A stretch of DNA of 64,000 nt from Pseudomonas sp. RIT-PI-AD (GCF_025642785.1 NZ_JANZKU010000013.1:62001-126000), one strand, 5' to 3'. Numbered from the stretch's first letter, positions 8,262-17,050 are shown. The notes: a model not told the origin generated them from the sequence alone. Numbers and translations are program-made.

Positions 8262-9191
8262 ATGCGCGTACCGCTGATCTACCACGACGACTACAGCCCG
8301 CCCTTCCCCGGCGAACACCGCTTCCCCATGGAGAAATTCCGCCTGCTGCGCGACCACCTGGTGGACAGCGGGCTGACCGACGACGCCGCGCTGCGACGCC
8401 CGGACCTCTGCCCGCCGGATATCCTCGCCCTGGCCCACCAGCCGGCCTACATCGAACGCTTTCTCGCCGGCGAGCTGGACCGCGAGCAGCAGCGCCGCCT
8501 CGGCCTGCCCTGGAGCGCGGCGCTGGCCCGGCGCACGGTGCGCGCGGTGGGCGGCTCGCTGCTGACCGCGCGCCTGGCGCTGCGCCACGGCATCGCCTGC
8601 CACCTGGCCGGCGGCACCCACCACGCCGGCTACGACCATCCGGCCGGTTTCTGCATCTTCAACGATTTGGCGGTGGTCAGCCGCTGCCTGCTGGAAAGCG
8701 GCGAGGTGCAGCGGGTGCTGATCTTCGACTGCGACGTGCACCAGGGCGACGGCACCGCGCGGTTGCTCGCGGAAGTCCCGGAGGCGATCACCGTCTCGCT
8801 GCATTGCGCGACCAACTACCCCGCGCGCAAGGCCGACAGCGACTGGGACATTCCCCTGCCGGCGGGCATGGGCGACGCCGACTACCTGCGGGTGGTGGAC
8901 GACGCGCTGAACTACCTGCTGCCGCTGTACCAGCCGGACCTGGTGCTCTACGACGCCGGGGTCGACGTACACCGCGACGATGCCCTCGGCTACCTGGCCC
9001 TGAGCGATGCCGGCCTGGCCGCGCGCGAACGCAGCGTGCTGCGCCATTGCCTGCAACGCGGCATCCCCGTGGCCGGGCTGATCGGCGGCGGCTACGACCC
9101 CGACCGCCAGGCCCTGGCGCGCCGCCATGGCATCCTCCACCACAGCGCGCAACGCGTCTGGGACGAGCTGCACGGGGACGCCGGACGCTGA
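8262..9191 (+). CDS. Histone deacetylase-family zinc amidohydrolase
   Basis: A 309-aa arginase-fold zinc hydrolase of the class II/IV-like bacterial deacetylase family. These enzymes remove acetyl groups from small molecules or protein lysines. Visible motifs are the tandem His and neighbouring Asn (GTHHAGYDHPAGFCIFND), the zinc-binding DCDVHQGDGTA and the second Asp site DAGVDVHRDD. A GLIGGGYD segment near the C-terminus completes the active site. ATG at 8262 starts directly with the conserved VPLIYHDDYSPPFP. It is transcribed divergently from the GNAT gene, a suggestive acetylase/deacetylase neighbourhood that remains only an inference. Confidence 0.94.
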   Translation: MRVPLIYHDDYSPPFPGEHRFPMEKFRLLRDHLVDSGLTDDAALRRPDLCPPDILALAHQPAYIERFLAGELDREQQRRLGLPWSAALARRTVRAVGGSLLTARLALRHGIACHLAGGTHHAGYDHPAGFCIFNDLAVVSRCLLESGEVQRVLIFDCDVHQGDGTARLLAEVPEAITVSLHCATNYPARKADSDWDIPLPAGMGDADYLRVVDDALNYLLPLYQPDLVLYDAGVDVHRDDALGYLALSDAGLAARERSVLRHCLQRGIPVAGLIGGGYDPDRQALARRHGILHHSAQRVWDELHGDAGR

Positions 9192-9296
9192 AGTCCCCTG
9201 GCGATGTCCGGCGCTGAACCTCTCGGAAAAACGCGCAGTCACACCCCATGAGGCCGCCGAAAACGGTCTTCCCAGAAGCGAAGACAGGAGGTTCCC

Positions 9297-9467
9297 ATGG
9301 AGTTCCGTTGTGTGTTTTCCAATTGTCAGTGGAGCGCGGGAAAGCTCTGTAACCTGGGTGGAGAAGTGATGCTGCACCAGTGTTGCCGGCGCTGCGGCGC
9401 GTACCGCTATCGCCCGCCGATGGCCAAGGCGGCCAACGACGCGACGAACGACGCCCACGCGTCCTGA
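9297..9467 (+). CDS. Small Cys-rich protein (possible zinc ribbon)
   Basis: A 56-aa ORF with a perfect AGGAGG ribosome-binding site 6 bp before its ATG, 105 bp after the deacetylase gene. It contains six cysteines: two single (residues 5 and 10), one at residue 18, then a CCRRC cluster at about residues 30-34. This suggests a compact metal-binding fold. A Tyr/Arg-rich segment and a hydrophilic Ala/Asn/Asp tail follow. The strong ribosome-binding site, coherent composition and lack of overlap argue it is real. I do not recognise the family. Confidence 0.75.
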   Translation: MEFRCVFSNCQWSAGKLCNLGGEVMLHQCCRRCGAYRYRPPMAKAANDATNDAHAS

Positions 9468-9533
9468 GGGCGCACCTGCCGGCGCGGGTGCCCTCGGCTA
9501 GAATGCGCCTCCCTGCCCTCGCCGCCGCCCGCC

Positions 9534-10838
9534 ATGACCACGACCGCTCCGCCCGCCGATCTGCCTTCCGCCACTCCGGCCGCCAACATATACGCCCCTG
9601 CGCGGGCGATCCTGATCGGGGGCGGGCCCGCCGGGTTGATGGCCGCCGAAGTGCTGGCCCGGGCCGGGGTCGCCGTGGACCTCTACGACGGCATGCCCTC
9701 GGTGGGGCGCAAGTTCCTCCTGGCCGGCGTCGGCGGTATGAACATCACCCACTCCGAACCCCGCGAGCCCTTCCTGTCCCGCTACCGCGAGCGGCGCCAG
9801 GAGATGGCCGCCCTGCTCGACGGCTTCGACGCCGACGGCCTGCGCGAATGGGTGCACGCCCTGGGCATCGAGACCTTCGTCGGCAGTTCCGGGCGGGTCT
9901 TCCCCCGCGACATGAAGGCCGCGCCGCTGTTGCGCGCCTGGCTGAAACGCCTGCGCGAACTGGGCGTGCGCCTGCACACCCGGCATCGTTGGCTCGGCTG
10001 GGACGAGAGCGGAGCGCTGCGCATGGCCACCCCGGAGGGCGAGCGCCGGCTGCGTGCCGACGTGCTGGTGCTGGCCCTCGGTGGCGGCAGTTGGGCACGC
10101 CTGGGCTCGGACGGCGCCTGGGTGCCCTGGCTGGCCGCGCGGGGCGTCCCGGTGGCGCCGCTGAAGCCGGCCAACTGCGGCTTCGAGGTGCCCGGCTGGA
10201 GCCCGTTCCTGCGCGATCGATTCGCCGGGGCGCCGCTGAAATCGGTGGCCCTGAGCCTGCCTGGCGAACCTCCGCGCCTGGGCGAATGCGTACTCACCCA
10301 GTGGGGCCTGGAAGGCAGCCTGGTATACGCCCTGTCCGCGGCGATTCGCACCCGCATAGAGGCCGAGGGCTTCGCCGAACCCACCCTCGACCTGCTGCCC
10401 CAGCGCACCCTGGAGCAGGTCCGGACCGCCCTGGCCAAGCCCCGCGGTTCCCACTCCATGGCGAAGCACCTGCATCGCCAGGTGGGCATCGAAGGAGTAA
10501 AGGCCGCGCTGTTGCGCGAATTGGCGCCCGCCACGGCGTTCGCGGACCCCTCGCGGCTCGCGCAGGCGCTCAAGGCCCTGCCCGTGCACCTGGTGGCGAC
10601 GCGACCGCTGGACGAAGCGATCAGCAGCGCCGGCGGCGTGCGCTTCGAGGCGCTCGACCAGGCGTCGATGCTGCGCGACCTGCCGGGCGTCTTCTGCGCT
10701 GGGGAAATGCTCGACTGGGAAGCGCCGACCGGCGGCTACCTGCTCACCGGCTGTTTCGCCAGCGGGCGCCGCGCCGGATTGGGCGCCCTGGACTGGCTGC
10801 GCCGCACCCGCGAGGCACCCGAGTCGTCGCGGCCCTGA
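9534..10838 (+). CDS. NAD(P)/FAD-dependent oxidoreductase, TIGR03862-type (HI0933/BaiN-like flavoprotein)
   Basis: A 434-aa flavoprotein. After a short Ala/Pro-rich N-terminus, a Rossmann dinucleotide-binding motif (IGGGPAGLMAAEVLARAG, about residues 24-41) begins the FAD domain. SVGRKFLLAGVGGMNITHSE follows, the HI0933-family signature. Further on are an LALGGGSWARLGSDG segment, and near the C-terminus GVFCAGEMLDWEAPTGGYLLTGCFASGRRAG, which closes the FAD site. These features fit the TIGR03862 subgroup. The reaction is not established for the subgroup. ATG at 9534 is the only sensible start. No operon partner is evident. Confidence 0.92.
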   Translation: MTTTAPPADLPSATPAANIYAPARAILIGGGPAGLMAAEVLARAGVAVDLYDGMPSVGRKFLLAGVGGMNITHSEPREPFLSRYRERRQEMAALLDGFDADGLREWVHALGIETFVGSSGRVFPRDMKAAPLLRAWLKRLRELGVRLHTRHRWLGWDESGALRMATPEGERRLRADVLVLALGGGSWARLGSDGAWVPWLAARGVPVAPLKPANCGFEVPGWSPFLRDRFAGAPLKSVALSLPGEPPRLGECVLTQWGLEGSLVYALSAAIRTRIEAEGFAEPTLDLLPQRTLEQVRTALAKPRGSHSMAKHLHRQVGIEGVKAALLRELAPATAFADPSRLAQALKALPVHLVATRPLDEAISSAGGVRFEALDQASMLRDLPGVFCAGEMLDWEAPTGGYLLTGCFASGRRAGLGALDWLRRTREAPESSRP

Positions 10839-11002
10839 TACCGTCCGGCCGCGGGTCGCACGGCGCACTCGACGGCAACGGCTATGCTTGCGCTAAGCTG
10901 GCGCGGCGAGTTCGGCCCGCCCGCCGGTGCCAGCCACCAACGTCCGGGCGCAGGCATGCGCCCCCGTCAATCGTTTCCACGAGCATAGGTAGTCCATCAG
11001 CC

Positions 11003-12016
11003 GTGACTCATTTGTTGGTCTGCGACGACTCGAACATGGCGCGCAAGCAATTGATTCGCGCGCTTCCGGCCGAATGGCCGGTGACCATCAGCCAGGCCAC
11101 CAACGGCCAGGAAGCCCTCGAGGCGATCCGCCAGGGGCTCGGCCAGGTCATGCTGCTCGACCTCACCATGCCGGTGCTGGACGGCTACCAGACCCTCGCC
11201 GCACTGCGTGAAGAAGGCTTGCAGACGAAAGTGGTGGTGGTGTCCGGCGACGTCCAGGAAGAAGCGGTGCGCAGGGTCAAGGAACTCGGCGCCCTGGCCT
11301 TCCTGAAAAAACCCGCCGACCCGGAAATCCTCCGCGCCACCCTGGTCGAGCTCGGACTGTTCGATCCCAAGGCCGAGGCGCCGCCATCCGCGCCCACGCA
11401 GGACCAGGACGCGCTGCTGGACACGCTGAAGGTCAACTTCCGCGATGCCCTGCGCGAGGTCACCAACGTCGCCATGGGCCGCGCCGCCGCGCTGCTGGCC
11501 AAGGTGCTCGGGGTGTTCGTGCAGTTGCCGGTGCCGCAGGTGAATATCTTCGAGGTCAGCGAACTGCACATGACCCTCAGCGATGCCCAGCGCGGCCAGC
11601 GCCTCAGCGCCGCCTGCCAGGGGTTCATCGGCGACGGGATCGCCGGCGAGGCGCTGCTGCTGTTCCATGACTCCGAGGTGTCGGACATGGCGCGCCTGCT
11701 GAAATGGCAGCCCAAGGACGACAACGAGACCTCGGAGATGCTGCTCGACCTGTCGAGCATCCTGATCGGCGCCTGCCTGTCCGGCATCGCCGAGCAGATC
11801 GACGTGCGGTTCTCCCAGGGCCATCCGATGCTGCTCGGCCAGCACGCCTCCATCGAGCGGCTGATCCACCTCAACCAGAAGCGCTGGAAGAAGACCCTGG
11901 CGGTGGAAATCAGCTACAGCCTCGAGGGCGACCACATCCACTTCGACCTGTTGCTGCTGTTCACCGAGGACTCGATCCGCCGCCTGACCCACAAAATCAA
12001 TTACCTGCTGAATTAG
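11003..12016 (+). CDS. Response regulator fused to a CheC-like domain
   Basis: A 337-aa two-domain signalling protein. Residues 1-120 form a receiver domain with the acidic pair (CDDSN), the phospho-acceptor Asp in LLDLTMP, a Ser switch position (VVSGD) and the conserved Lys (FLKKPAD). After a Pro/Ala-rich linker (about 125-140), residues 145-335 form a CheC/CheX-like phosphatase fold. The first active-site helix (REVTNVAMGRAAALLAK) keeps the Glu/Asn pair. In the second (LDLSSILIGACLSGIAEQ) the Asn position is Ser, suggesting one active half-site. GTG at 11003 was chosen where the receiver begins. The PAS protein 12 bp downstream is likely a partner. Confidence 0.85.
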   Translation: MTHLLVCDDSNMARKQLIRALPAEWPVTISQATNGQEALEAIRQGLGQVMLLDLTMPVLDGYQTLAALREEGLQTKVVVVSGDVQEEAVRRVKELGALAFLKKPADPEILRATLVELGLFDPKAEAPPSAPTQDQDALLDTLKVNFRDALREVTNVAMGRAAALLAKVLGVFVQLPVPQVNIFEVSELHMTLSDAQRGQRLSAACQGFIGDGIAGEALLLFHDSEVSDMARLLKWQPKDDNETSEMLLDLSSILIGACLSGIAEQIDVRFSQGHPMLLGQHASIERLIHLNQKRWKKTLAVEISYSLEGDHIHFDLLLLFTEDSIRRLTHKINYLLN

Positions 12017-12028
12017 AGGGTGGCCGCC

Positions 12029-12487
12029 ATGCCCGCGCAGATCGACATCAAAGAAGTCCACTGGCTGCTCGACATCGTGCAGTGCATCGACGTCGGCGTG
12101 ATCGTGCTGGACCGCCAGTACCGGGTCGAGGTCTGGAACAGCTTCATGGAAAACCATTCCGGGCTGGGACCGGACGACGTGCACGGCAAGAAACTCTTCG
12201 AGCTGTTCCCGGAAATCGACGAACAATGGCTGCGGCGCAAGGTGGACACCGTGGTCCAGCTGGGCACCCGCGCCTTCAGCCTGTGGGAACAGCGGCCCTA
12301 CCTGATGCACTTCAAGAACTACCAGCCGATCACCGGACAGGAGGACTTCATGTACCAGAACGTCACCCTGTTGCCCCTGGCCGCCGCCTCCCAGGGCGAG
12401 GTGGAGCACCTGTGCGTGGTGATCTACGACATGACCGCCGCCGCCACCCACAAGAAACAGCTCGCCGCCGCCCAGCAAGGCGCCTGA
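12029..12487 (+). CDS. Single PAS-domain protein
   Basis: A 152-aa cytoplasmic protein that is essentially one PAS domain: VHWLLDIVQCIDVGVIVLDRQYRVEVWN at the start, a GLGPDDVHGKKLFELFP helix and a closing VVIYDMTAA strand. It lacks kinase, GGDEF or EAL output, so it probably signals by binding a partner. ATG at 12029 has an AGGG-containing ribosome-binding site; a GTG three codons upstream is an alternative. It follows the receiver-CheC protein by 12 bp, and the pair likely forms one signalling module. The C-terminal 15 residues are Ala/Gln-rich. The sensed ligand is unknown. Confidence 0.85.
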   Translation: MPAQIDIKEVHWLLDIVQCIDVGVIVLDRQYRVEVWNSFMENHSGLGPDDVHGKKLFELFPEIDEQWLRRKVDTVVQLGTRAFSLWEQRPYLMHFKNYQPITGQEDFMYQNVTLLPLAAASQGEVEHLCVVIYDMTAAATHKKQLAAAQQGA

Positions 12488-12725
12488 ATCCTCGCTTTAG
12501 TCCGTTCGGGTATCTAAATGTGCATGCCCGTACGATTCTGCTATAAAGCTTCGCAGCGTTTACGCTCCTGACACGGGAGCGAAAACGCTGGATGGTCCAG
12601 GCCCCATCAGCAGTCCCGCCGCCCACCGTCCCTTGCGCGCCCACCCCGCGCGCAACGAATCGCGGAGGCTGCGTCGTATCCGCTCCCCATGCCCCCATAC
12701 CCGGCCCAGGCCGGCAGGAGTCGCC
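12488..12725 (+). promoter_or_regulatory. Leader of the CSLREA-type gene with a strong hairpin
   Basis: This 238-bp gap contains a TATAA-like -10 at 12542-12547. Directly after it is a long hairpin at 12554-12590 (CAGCGTTT-ACGCTCC paired with GGGAGCG-AAAACGCTG, loop about 6 nt). No U-tract follows, so it looks like a 5'-leader structure or protein-binding site rather than a terminator. The downstream start has a GGCAGGAG ribosome-binding site. Confidence 0.4.
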
Positions 12726-14069
12726 ATGCGCGCTTACGTCAATCCTCTTCTCGTCGCCTGTACCCTCCCCTTTTTCCCCAGTGCCGAAGCCACCGTGGAA
12801 TGGCACGTCACCCGCGCCGACGACCACTACGACGGGGTCTGCAACGCCGACTGCTCCCTGCGCGACGCGGTGACCGCCGCCAATCGTGGCAAAGGCGCCC
12901 AGCGCATCCTGCTTCCCGCCGGCACCTATGTGCTGAGCCTGCCGGCGGAGGTGGACGAGGAAGGCGCGACCCTCGACGAAGACGCCAACCTGAACGGCGA
13001 CCTGGACGTGACCGGCGACGTCGCCATCCTCGGCGCGGGCGTCGGACGCAGCGTGATCCGCGGCAGCAGCAGCGCCCACGACCGCCTGCTGGAAGTGCGG
13101 CCGGGCGGGCGCCTGCGCCTCGAAGGCCTGAGCCTGGAACAAGGCCATACCTCGTTCTACGGCGGCGCGCTGGAAAATCACGGCGAAGCCTACCTGCGGC
13201 TAGTGGACCTGACCGGCAACGTCGGCTCCGCTGCCTTCGAACCGGGCGCCGGCGGCGCCATCGCCAACTTCGGCCACATGGAGATCGACCAGGCGCGCCT
13301 GCGTGGCAACCGGGCCTCCGCCGGGGAAGGCTATTTCGGCCACGGCGGCGCCATCTACAACGCCGGCGACCTGCGGGTACGCGACAGTCGCTTCGACCAG
13401 AACACCACCTCCGACGACGACGATTCCGGCTTCGGCGGCGCCATCTACAACCGCGGCAAGCTGGAGGTCGCGCGCGTCTCGTTCGTCGGCAACCGGGTGT
13501 CGGTCAATGGCCAGGGCGCGGCGATCGCCAACGACAACGGCGCGGTGCTGAGCCTGGCCAACAGCACCCTCAGCGGCAATTTCGGCGACGCCTTGAGCAA
13601 CGGCCTGCGCTACACCGCGCAGGGCGGCACGGCCCAGGCCACGGTGATCAATACCACCCTGGCGGCCAACGAGGGCTTCGGCGTGCGTAACCGCGGCGTG
13701 CTGAACCTGCGCAACAGCCTGATCGCCGGCAACCACGACGAGTCCGGCGAAACCGTGCAGAACTGCCTGAACGAAGGCACCGCCTACAGCTATCGGGCCA
13801 GCGGCCTGTTGCTGGGCAGCGGCCCGGGCAACTGCACCGGCGAGATCAACGTCGAGGACCGCCTGACGTTCGTCAGCGTGCTGTACCCGCTGGCCGACAA
13901 CAACGCGTCGACCCCGACCCACGCCCTGCGTCCGCGCAGCCCGGCGCTGGATGCGGCCATCGGCAATTGCCCGGTGCAGGACCAGCGCGGCAGCATGCGT
14001 CCGCGGGATGGCGACGGCGACGGGGTGGCGGTCTGCGACCTGGGCGCCTACGAGCGCGCCAAGCCCTGA
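12726..14069 (+). CDS. Secreted parallel beta-helix protein with CSLREA-type domain
   Basis: A 447-aa exported protein. The signal peptide is residues 1-23. A CSLREA-type segment at about residues 40-58 reads CNADCSLRDAVTAAN, where the usual Glu of CSLREA is Asp. It is followed by a right-handed parallel beta-helix built of repeated GGAI(Y/A)N turns about residues 150-330. A terminal Pro/Arg-rich region contains DQRGSMRPRDGDGDG, as in choice-of-anchor Q type proteins. A surface or extracellular location is expected. No lipobox or LPXTG-like anchor is present. ATG at 12726 has a GGCAGGAG ribosome-binding site. The gene is convergent with rhlE. The ligand or substrate is unknown. Confidence 0.85.
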   Translation: MRAYVNPLLVACTLPFFPSAEATVEWHVTRADDHYDGVCNADCSLRDAVTAANRGKGAQRILLPAGTYVLSLPAEVDEEGATLDEDANLNGDLDVTGDVAILGAGVGRSVIRGSSSAHDRLLEVRPGGRLRLEGLSLEQGHTSFYGGALENHGEAYLRLVDLTGNVGSAAFEPGAGGAIANFGHMEIDQARLRGNRASAGEGYFGHGGAIYNAGDLRVRDSRFDQNTTSDDDDSGFGGAIYNRGKLEVARVSFVGNRVSVNGQGAAIANDNGAVLSLANSTLSGNFGDALSNGLRYTAQGGTAQATVINTTLAANEGFGVRNRGVLNLRNSLIAGNHDESGETVQNCLNEGTAYSYRASGLLLGSGPGNCTGEINVEDRLTFVSVLYPLADNNASTPTHALRPRSPALDAAIGNCPVQDQRGSMRPRDGDGDGVAVCDLGAYERAKP

Positions 14070-14093
14070 GCCACGGCGGCGCAGGGCTTCGGC

Positions 14094-15419
14094 TCAGGCG
14101 CCTTTGCCGCCCGGCTTGCGGCCGAAGGCGGGGGCCTTGCGCACCGCCTTGACCTTGGGTTTCTCGCTGTCGACCCAACTACCCAGGCGGGCGCCGGCCT
14201 TGCCGGCCACAGGGTCCTTGGGCTTCTTGGGTTTTTTCGGTTTCTTCAGCACCTGCCCGCTGGCATCGGTCTGCGGGACCCGGTGCTCGGGCTCGAAGCC
14301 GGCTTCTTCGTGCCGTCGCAAGGTCTGGCGGATCAACGCCTCGATGGCGGCGAGCAATTGCACTTCGTCGGCGCAGACCAGGGAGATCGCTTCGCCGCTG
14401 GCGCCGGCGCGCCCGGTGCGGCCGATGCGATGCACGTAGTCCTCGGCGACGATGGGCAGGTCGAAGTTGACCACCTGGGGCAGGTCGTCGATGTCCAGGC
14501 CGCGGGCCGCCACGTCCGTGGCCACCAGGATCCGCACCTCCCCGGCCTTGAATCGCTGCAGGGCGCGCAGGCGTGCCGGCTGCGGCTTGTCGCCGTGGAT
14601 CGCGTCGGCGGAGAAGCCCGCGGCCTGGAGTTCCTCGACCAATTGATCGACGCCCTTGCGGGTCTTGACGAACACCAGCACCTGCTCCCAGCGCTGGCGC
14701 CGCAGCAGGTGCAGGAAGAGTTCGGACTTGCGCTTCTTGTCCACCGGCACCAGCCACTGCTCGACGCTCTTCGCCGCCGCGTTGCGCGGGCTGACCTCCA
14801 CCGACAGCGGGTCGCGCAGCAGCTCGCCGGCGAGGCTGCGGATGGCCTCGGAGAAGGTCGCGGAGAACAGCAGGGTCTGGCGTTTCTTCGGCAAGGCGCA
14901 GAAGAGTTCGTCGAGCTCGCGGGAAAAGCCCAGGTCGAGCATGCGGTCGGCCTCGTCCAGCACCAGCGCCTGCAACTGGCCGAACTTCACCGCGTTCTGC
15001 CGGTACAGGTCGAGCAACCGGCCGGGCGTCGCCACCAGCACGTCGATGCCCTTGCGCAGCTTCATCATCTGCGGGTTGATGCTCACCCCGCCATACACCG
15101 CATAACTGCGCAGCGGCAGGTTCTGCCCATAGCTGCGAAAGCTCTCGTGGACCTGCTCGGCCAGTTCGCGGGTCGGCACCAGCACCAGCGCCCGCACCGC
15201 GTTGCTCGCCACCGGCGGGCCTTCCAGGCTCAGCCGTTGCAGCAACGGCAGGGCGAAGCCGGCAGTCTTGCCGGTGCCGGTCTGCGCCGCGGCCATCAGG
15301 TCGCGGCCCTTGAGCACCGCGGGAATGGCCGCCGCCTGCACCGGCGACGGGGTCTGGTAATCGAGCGCGGCGAGCGCGCGCAGCAGGGGATCGATCAGGC
15401 CGAGGTCGGCGAAGGTCAT
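14094..15419 (-). CDS. rhlE: DEAD-box ATP-dependent RNA helicase, RhlE type
   Basis: A 441-aa RNA helicase acting in RNA turnover or ribosome assembly. All core motifs are visible: Q-motif (TPSPVQAAAIP), Walker A (AQTGTGKT), PTRELAEQ, DEAD box (VLDEADRMLDLGF), SAT (LFSATFS), LVATDVAARGLDI and HRIGRTGRAG. The C-terminal 55 residues are a Lys/Pro-rich basic tail containing a KKPKKPKKPKDP run, typical of RhlE proteins and probably RNA-binding. P. aeruginosa carries two RhlE paralogues; position suggests this is the PA3950-type one (from memory). ATG at 15419. Only 34 bp separates it from the EamA gene upstream on the same strand. Confidence 0.95.
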   Translation of the reverse strand: MTFADLGLIDPLLRALAALDYQTPSPVQAAAIPAVLKGRDLMAAAQTGTGKTAGFALPLLQRLSLEGPPVASNAVRALVLVPTRELAEQVHESFRSYGQNLPLRSYAVYGGVSINPQMMKLRKGIDVLVATPGRLLDLYRQNAVKFGQLQALVLDEADRMLDLGFSRELDELFCALPKKRQTLLFSATFSEAIRSLAGELLRDPLSVEVSPRNAAAKSVEQWLVPVDKKRKSELFLHLLRRQRWEQVLVFVKTRKGVDQLVEELQAAGFSADAIHGDKPQPARLRALQRFKAGEVRILVATDVAARGLDIDDLPQVVNFDLPIVAEDYVHRIGRTGRAGASGEAISLVCADEVQLLAAIEALIRQTLRRHEEAGFEPEHRVPQTDASGQVLKKPKKPKKPKDPVAGKAGARLGSWVDSEKPKVKAVRKAPAFGRKPGGKGA

Positions 15420-15453
15420 GGAAAGGCAACCGGCTGGGAAACGAGCCGCCAGT

Positions 15454-16431
15454 CTACCTGCTGGCGACGGGTTTTTCCGGCGCCAGGCATTCGCTGGCCG
15501 CCGCGCGCTCCAGCGCGGGGATCGCCGGTCCGGCCTTCTCCTCCCGTGCCGACGCGCGCGGGCGCCATTGCGGCAAGCCGATCAACACCACGGCGCTGAT
15601 GATCACCGCCATCGCCAGCCACTCCTCGGCGCCGATGGTCTCGCCGGCGAAGAAAATGCCCAGCAGCACCGCCACCACCGGGTTGACGTAGGCATAGCTG
15701 GTGGCCGCCGCCGGCCGCACGTGCTTGAGCAGGTACATATAGGCGCTGAACGCGATGATCGAACCGAACACCACCAGGTAGGCCAGAGCGCCCCAGCCCG
15801 CCGCGGTGGGCATGCCTTGCAGGCGCTCGCCGCTGAGGCCGCTGGCGAGCAACAGGGCGACGCCGCCGACGAGCATTTCCACGGCGCTGGCCATCGGCCC
15901 CTTGGGCAACGGCAGGTGTTTGCTCCACATCGAGCCGAACGCCCAGGTGGCCGCGGCGAACAGGATCAGCGCGGCGCCGAGCGGGCTCGCCTGGAGGTTG
16001 GAGCCCAGGTTCAGCAGGCCGATGCCGACCAGCCCGAGCACGATCCCCGCCCATTCCAGGCGCGTGTTGCGCAGCCCCCAGAACAGCCCGCACAGCAGGG
16101 TGAACAAGGGCACCGTGGCGATCGCCAGGGCGGCCACGCTGGAGGCCACTCCCAGGTGCTCGGCCAGGGTCACGCCGCCATTGCCGCAACTGAGCAACAG
16201 GATGCCGACGGCGCCGGCCGCCTTCCATTCGCGCCAGGTCGGCAACGGCGCGCCGCGCCAACGCATCCAGGCGAACAGCAGGCCGCCGGCGATGATGAAG
16301 CGGATGCCCGCCATCAACAGCGGCGGCCAGGACTCCACGCCGATGCGGATCGCCAGGTAGGTCGAACCCCAGATCACGTACAGCGAGAAGAACGCACCGA
16401 ACAACAACAGGGGAGAGCCGCGAGCAGGCAT
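15454..16431 (-). CDS. EamA/DMT family inner-membrane transporter (YedA-like)
   Basis: A 325-aa polytopic membrane protein with ten predicted helices in two EamA repeats. The first repeat holds the SLYVIWGSTYLAIRIGVE motif; the second starts near YLVVFGSIIAFSAYMYLL and has the VRPAAATSYAYVNPVVAVLLG segment. Drug/metabolite transporters of this type usually export amino acids or metabolites. The ATG at 16431 begins just before the first helix; a TTG 14 codons upstream is less likely. It is divergent from an Lrp-family regulator, a common pairing for amino-acid exporters, so regulation by that protein is a reasonable inference. Confidence 0.9.
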   Translation of the reverse strand: MPARGSPLLLFGAFFSLYVIWGSTYLAIRIGVESWPPLLMAGIRFIIAGGLLFAWMRWRGAPLPTWREWKAAGAVGILLLSCGNGGVTLAEHLGVASSVAALAIATVPLFTLLCGLFWGLRNTRLEWAGIVLGLVGIGLLNLGSNLQASPLGAALILFAAATWAFGSMWSKHLPLPKGPMASAVEMLVGGVALLLASGLSGERLQGMPTAAGWGALAYLVVFGSIIAFSAYMYLLKHVRPAAATSYAYVNPVVAVLLGIFFAGETIGAEEWLAMAVIISAVVLIGLPQWRPRASAREEKAGPAIPALERAAASECLAPEKPVASR

Positions 16432-16589
16432 GGGATACTCGATCGAACGAAGAGGGACCTCTATTCTATGCAAGGCATACCCTTAAAAATATGGGAGCAA
16501 GCACGCTCATAACCGTATTTTGCCTTTGAAAATATGGAAAAATACCGAGCTTTCCTTTTTTCCTAAAAACCTTTCCGGAGCCTTGAGCG
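16432..16589. promoter_or_regulatory. Divergent promoter region with repeated AAAATATGG motif
   Basis: This 158-bp AT-rich gap lies between the EamA exporter and the Lrp-family regulator. The motif AAAATATGG occurs twice in the same orientation (about 16486-16494 and 16528-16536), 42 bp apart or four helical turns. That spacing fits cooperative binding of an Lrp-type octamer. This is a sequence observation; binding is inferred. Confidence 0.5.
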
Positions 16590-17048
16590 ATGGACAAATA
16601 CGATCGTGCGCTGGTCGAGGCGCTGGTGGAAAACGGCAGGGCGTCGTTCGCCGAACTGGCTCGCCGGGTCAACCTGTCGCCCCCGGCCGTGGCGGACCGG
16701 GTCGCCAAGCTGGAGACCAATGGCGTCATCACCGGTTATCACGCCAGCGTCGACCCGGCCAAGGTCGGCCTGCCGATCCAGTGCGTGATCGAGCTGCGCC
16801 TGGCCGACCACGACTCCAAGCGAACCCTGGATACCCTGGCGAAGATTCCGCAGCTGTCCCTGTGCCACCGGATCACCGGCGATGCTTGCGTGCTGATGCA
16901 GGCGGCGGTCGGCTCGATGCAGGAGTTGCAGGAACTGATCGACGAGTTGAGCCAGTACGGCGCGAGCAAGACCTCGCTGATCCTTTCCACGCCGTTCCAG
17001 CGGCGCCTGCCCGCCACCCTGCAGGCCGGCAACGGCCGCCGGGGCTGA
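16590..17048 (+). CDS. Lrp/AsnC family transcriptional regulator
   Basis: A 152-aa regulator. An N-terminal winged helix-turn-helix (residues 1-60, with LARRVNLSPPAVADRVAKLE as recognition region and GVITGYHA wing) precedes a RAM/AsnC ligand-binding domain (about 65-140). The latter has the LCHRITGDACVLMQA strand that forms the effector pocket. ATG at 16590. Members respond to amino acids and often control an adjacent exporter; the divergent EamA gene and the repeated motif between them fit that model. Convergent with the SDR gene, whose stop is 3 bp away. Confidence 0.94.
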   Translation: MDKYDRALVEALVENGRASFAELARRVNLSPPAVADRVAKLETNGVITGYHASVDPAKVGLPIQCVIELRLADHDSKRTLDTLAKIPQLSLCHRITGDACVLMQAAVGSMQELQELIDELSQYGASKTSLILSTPFQRRLPATLQAGNGRRG

Positions 17049-17050
17049 GC

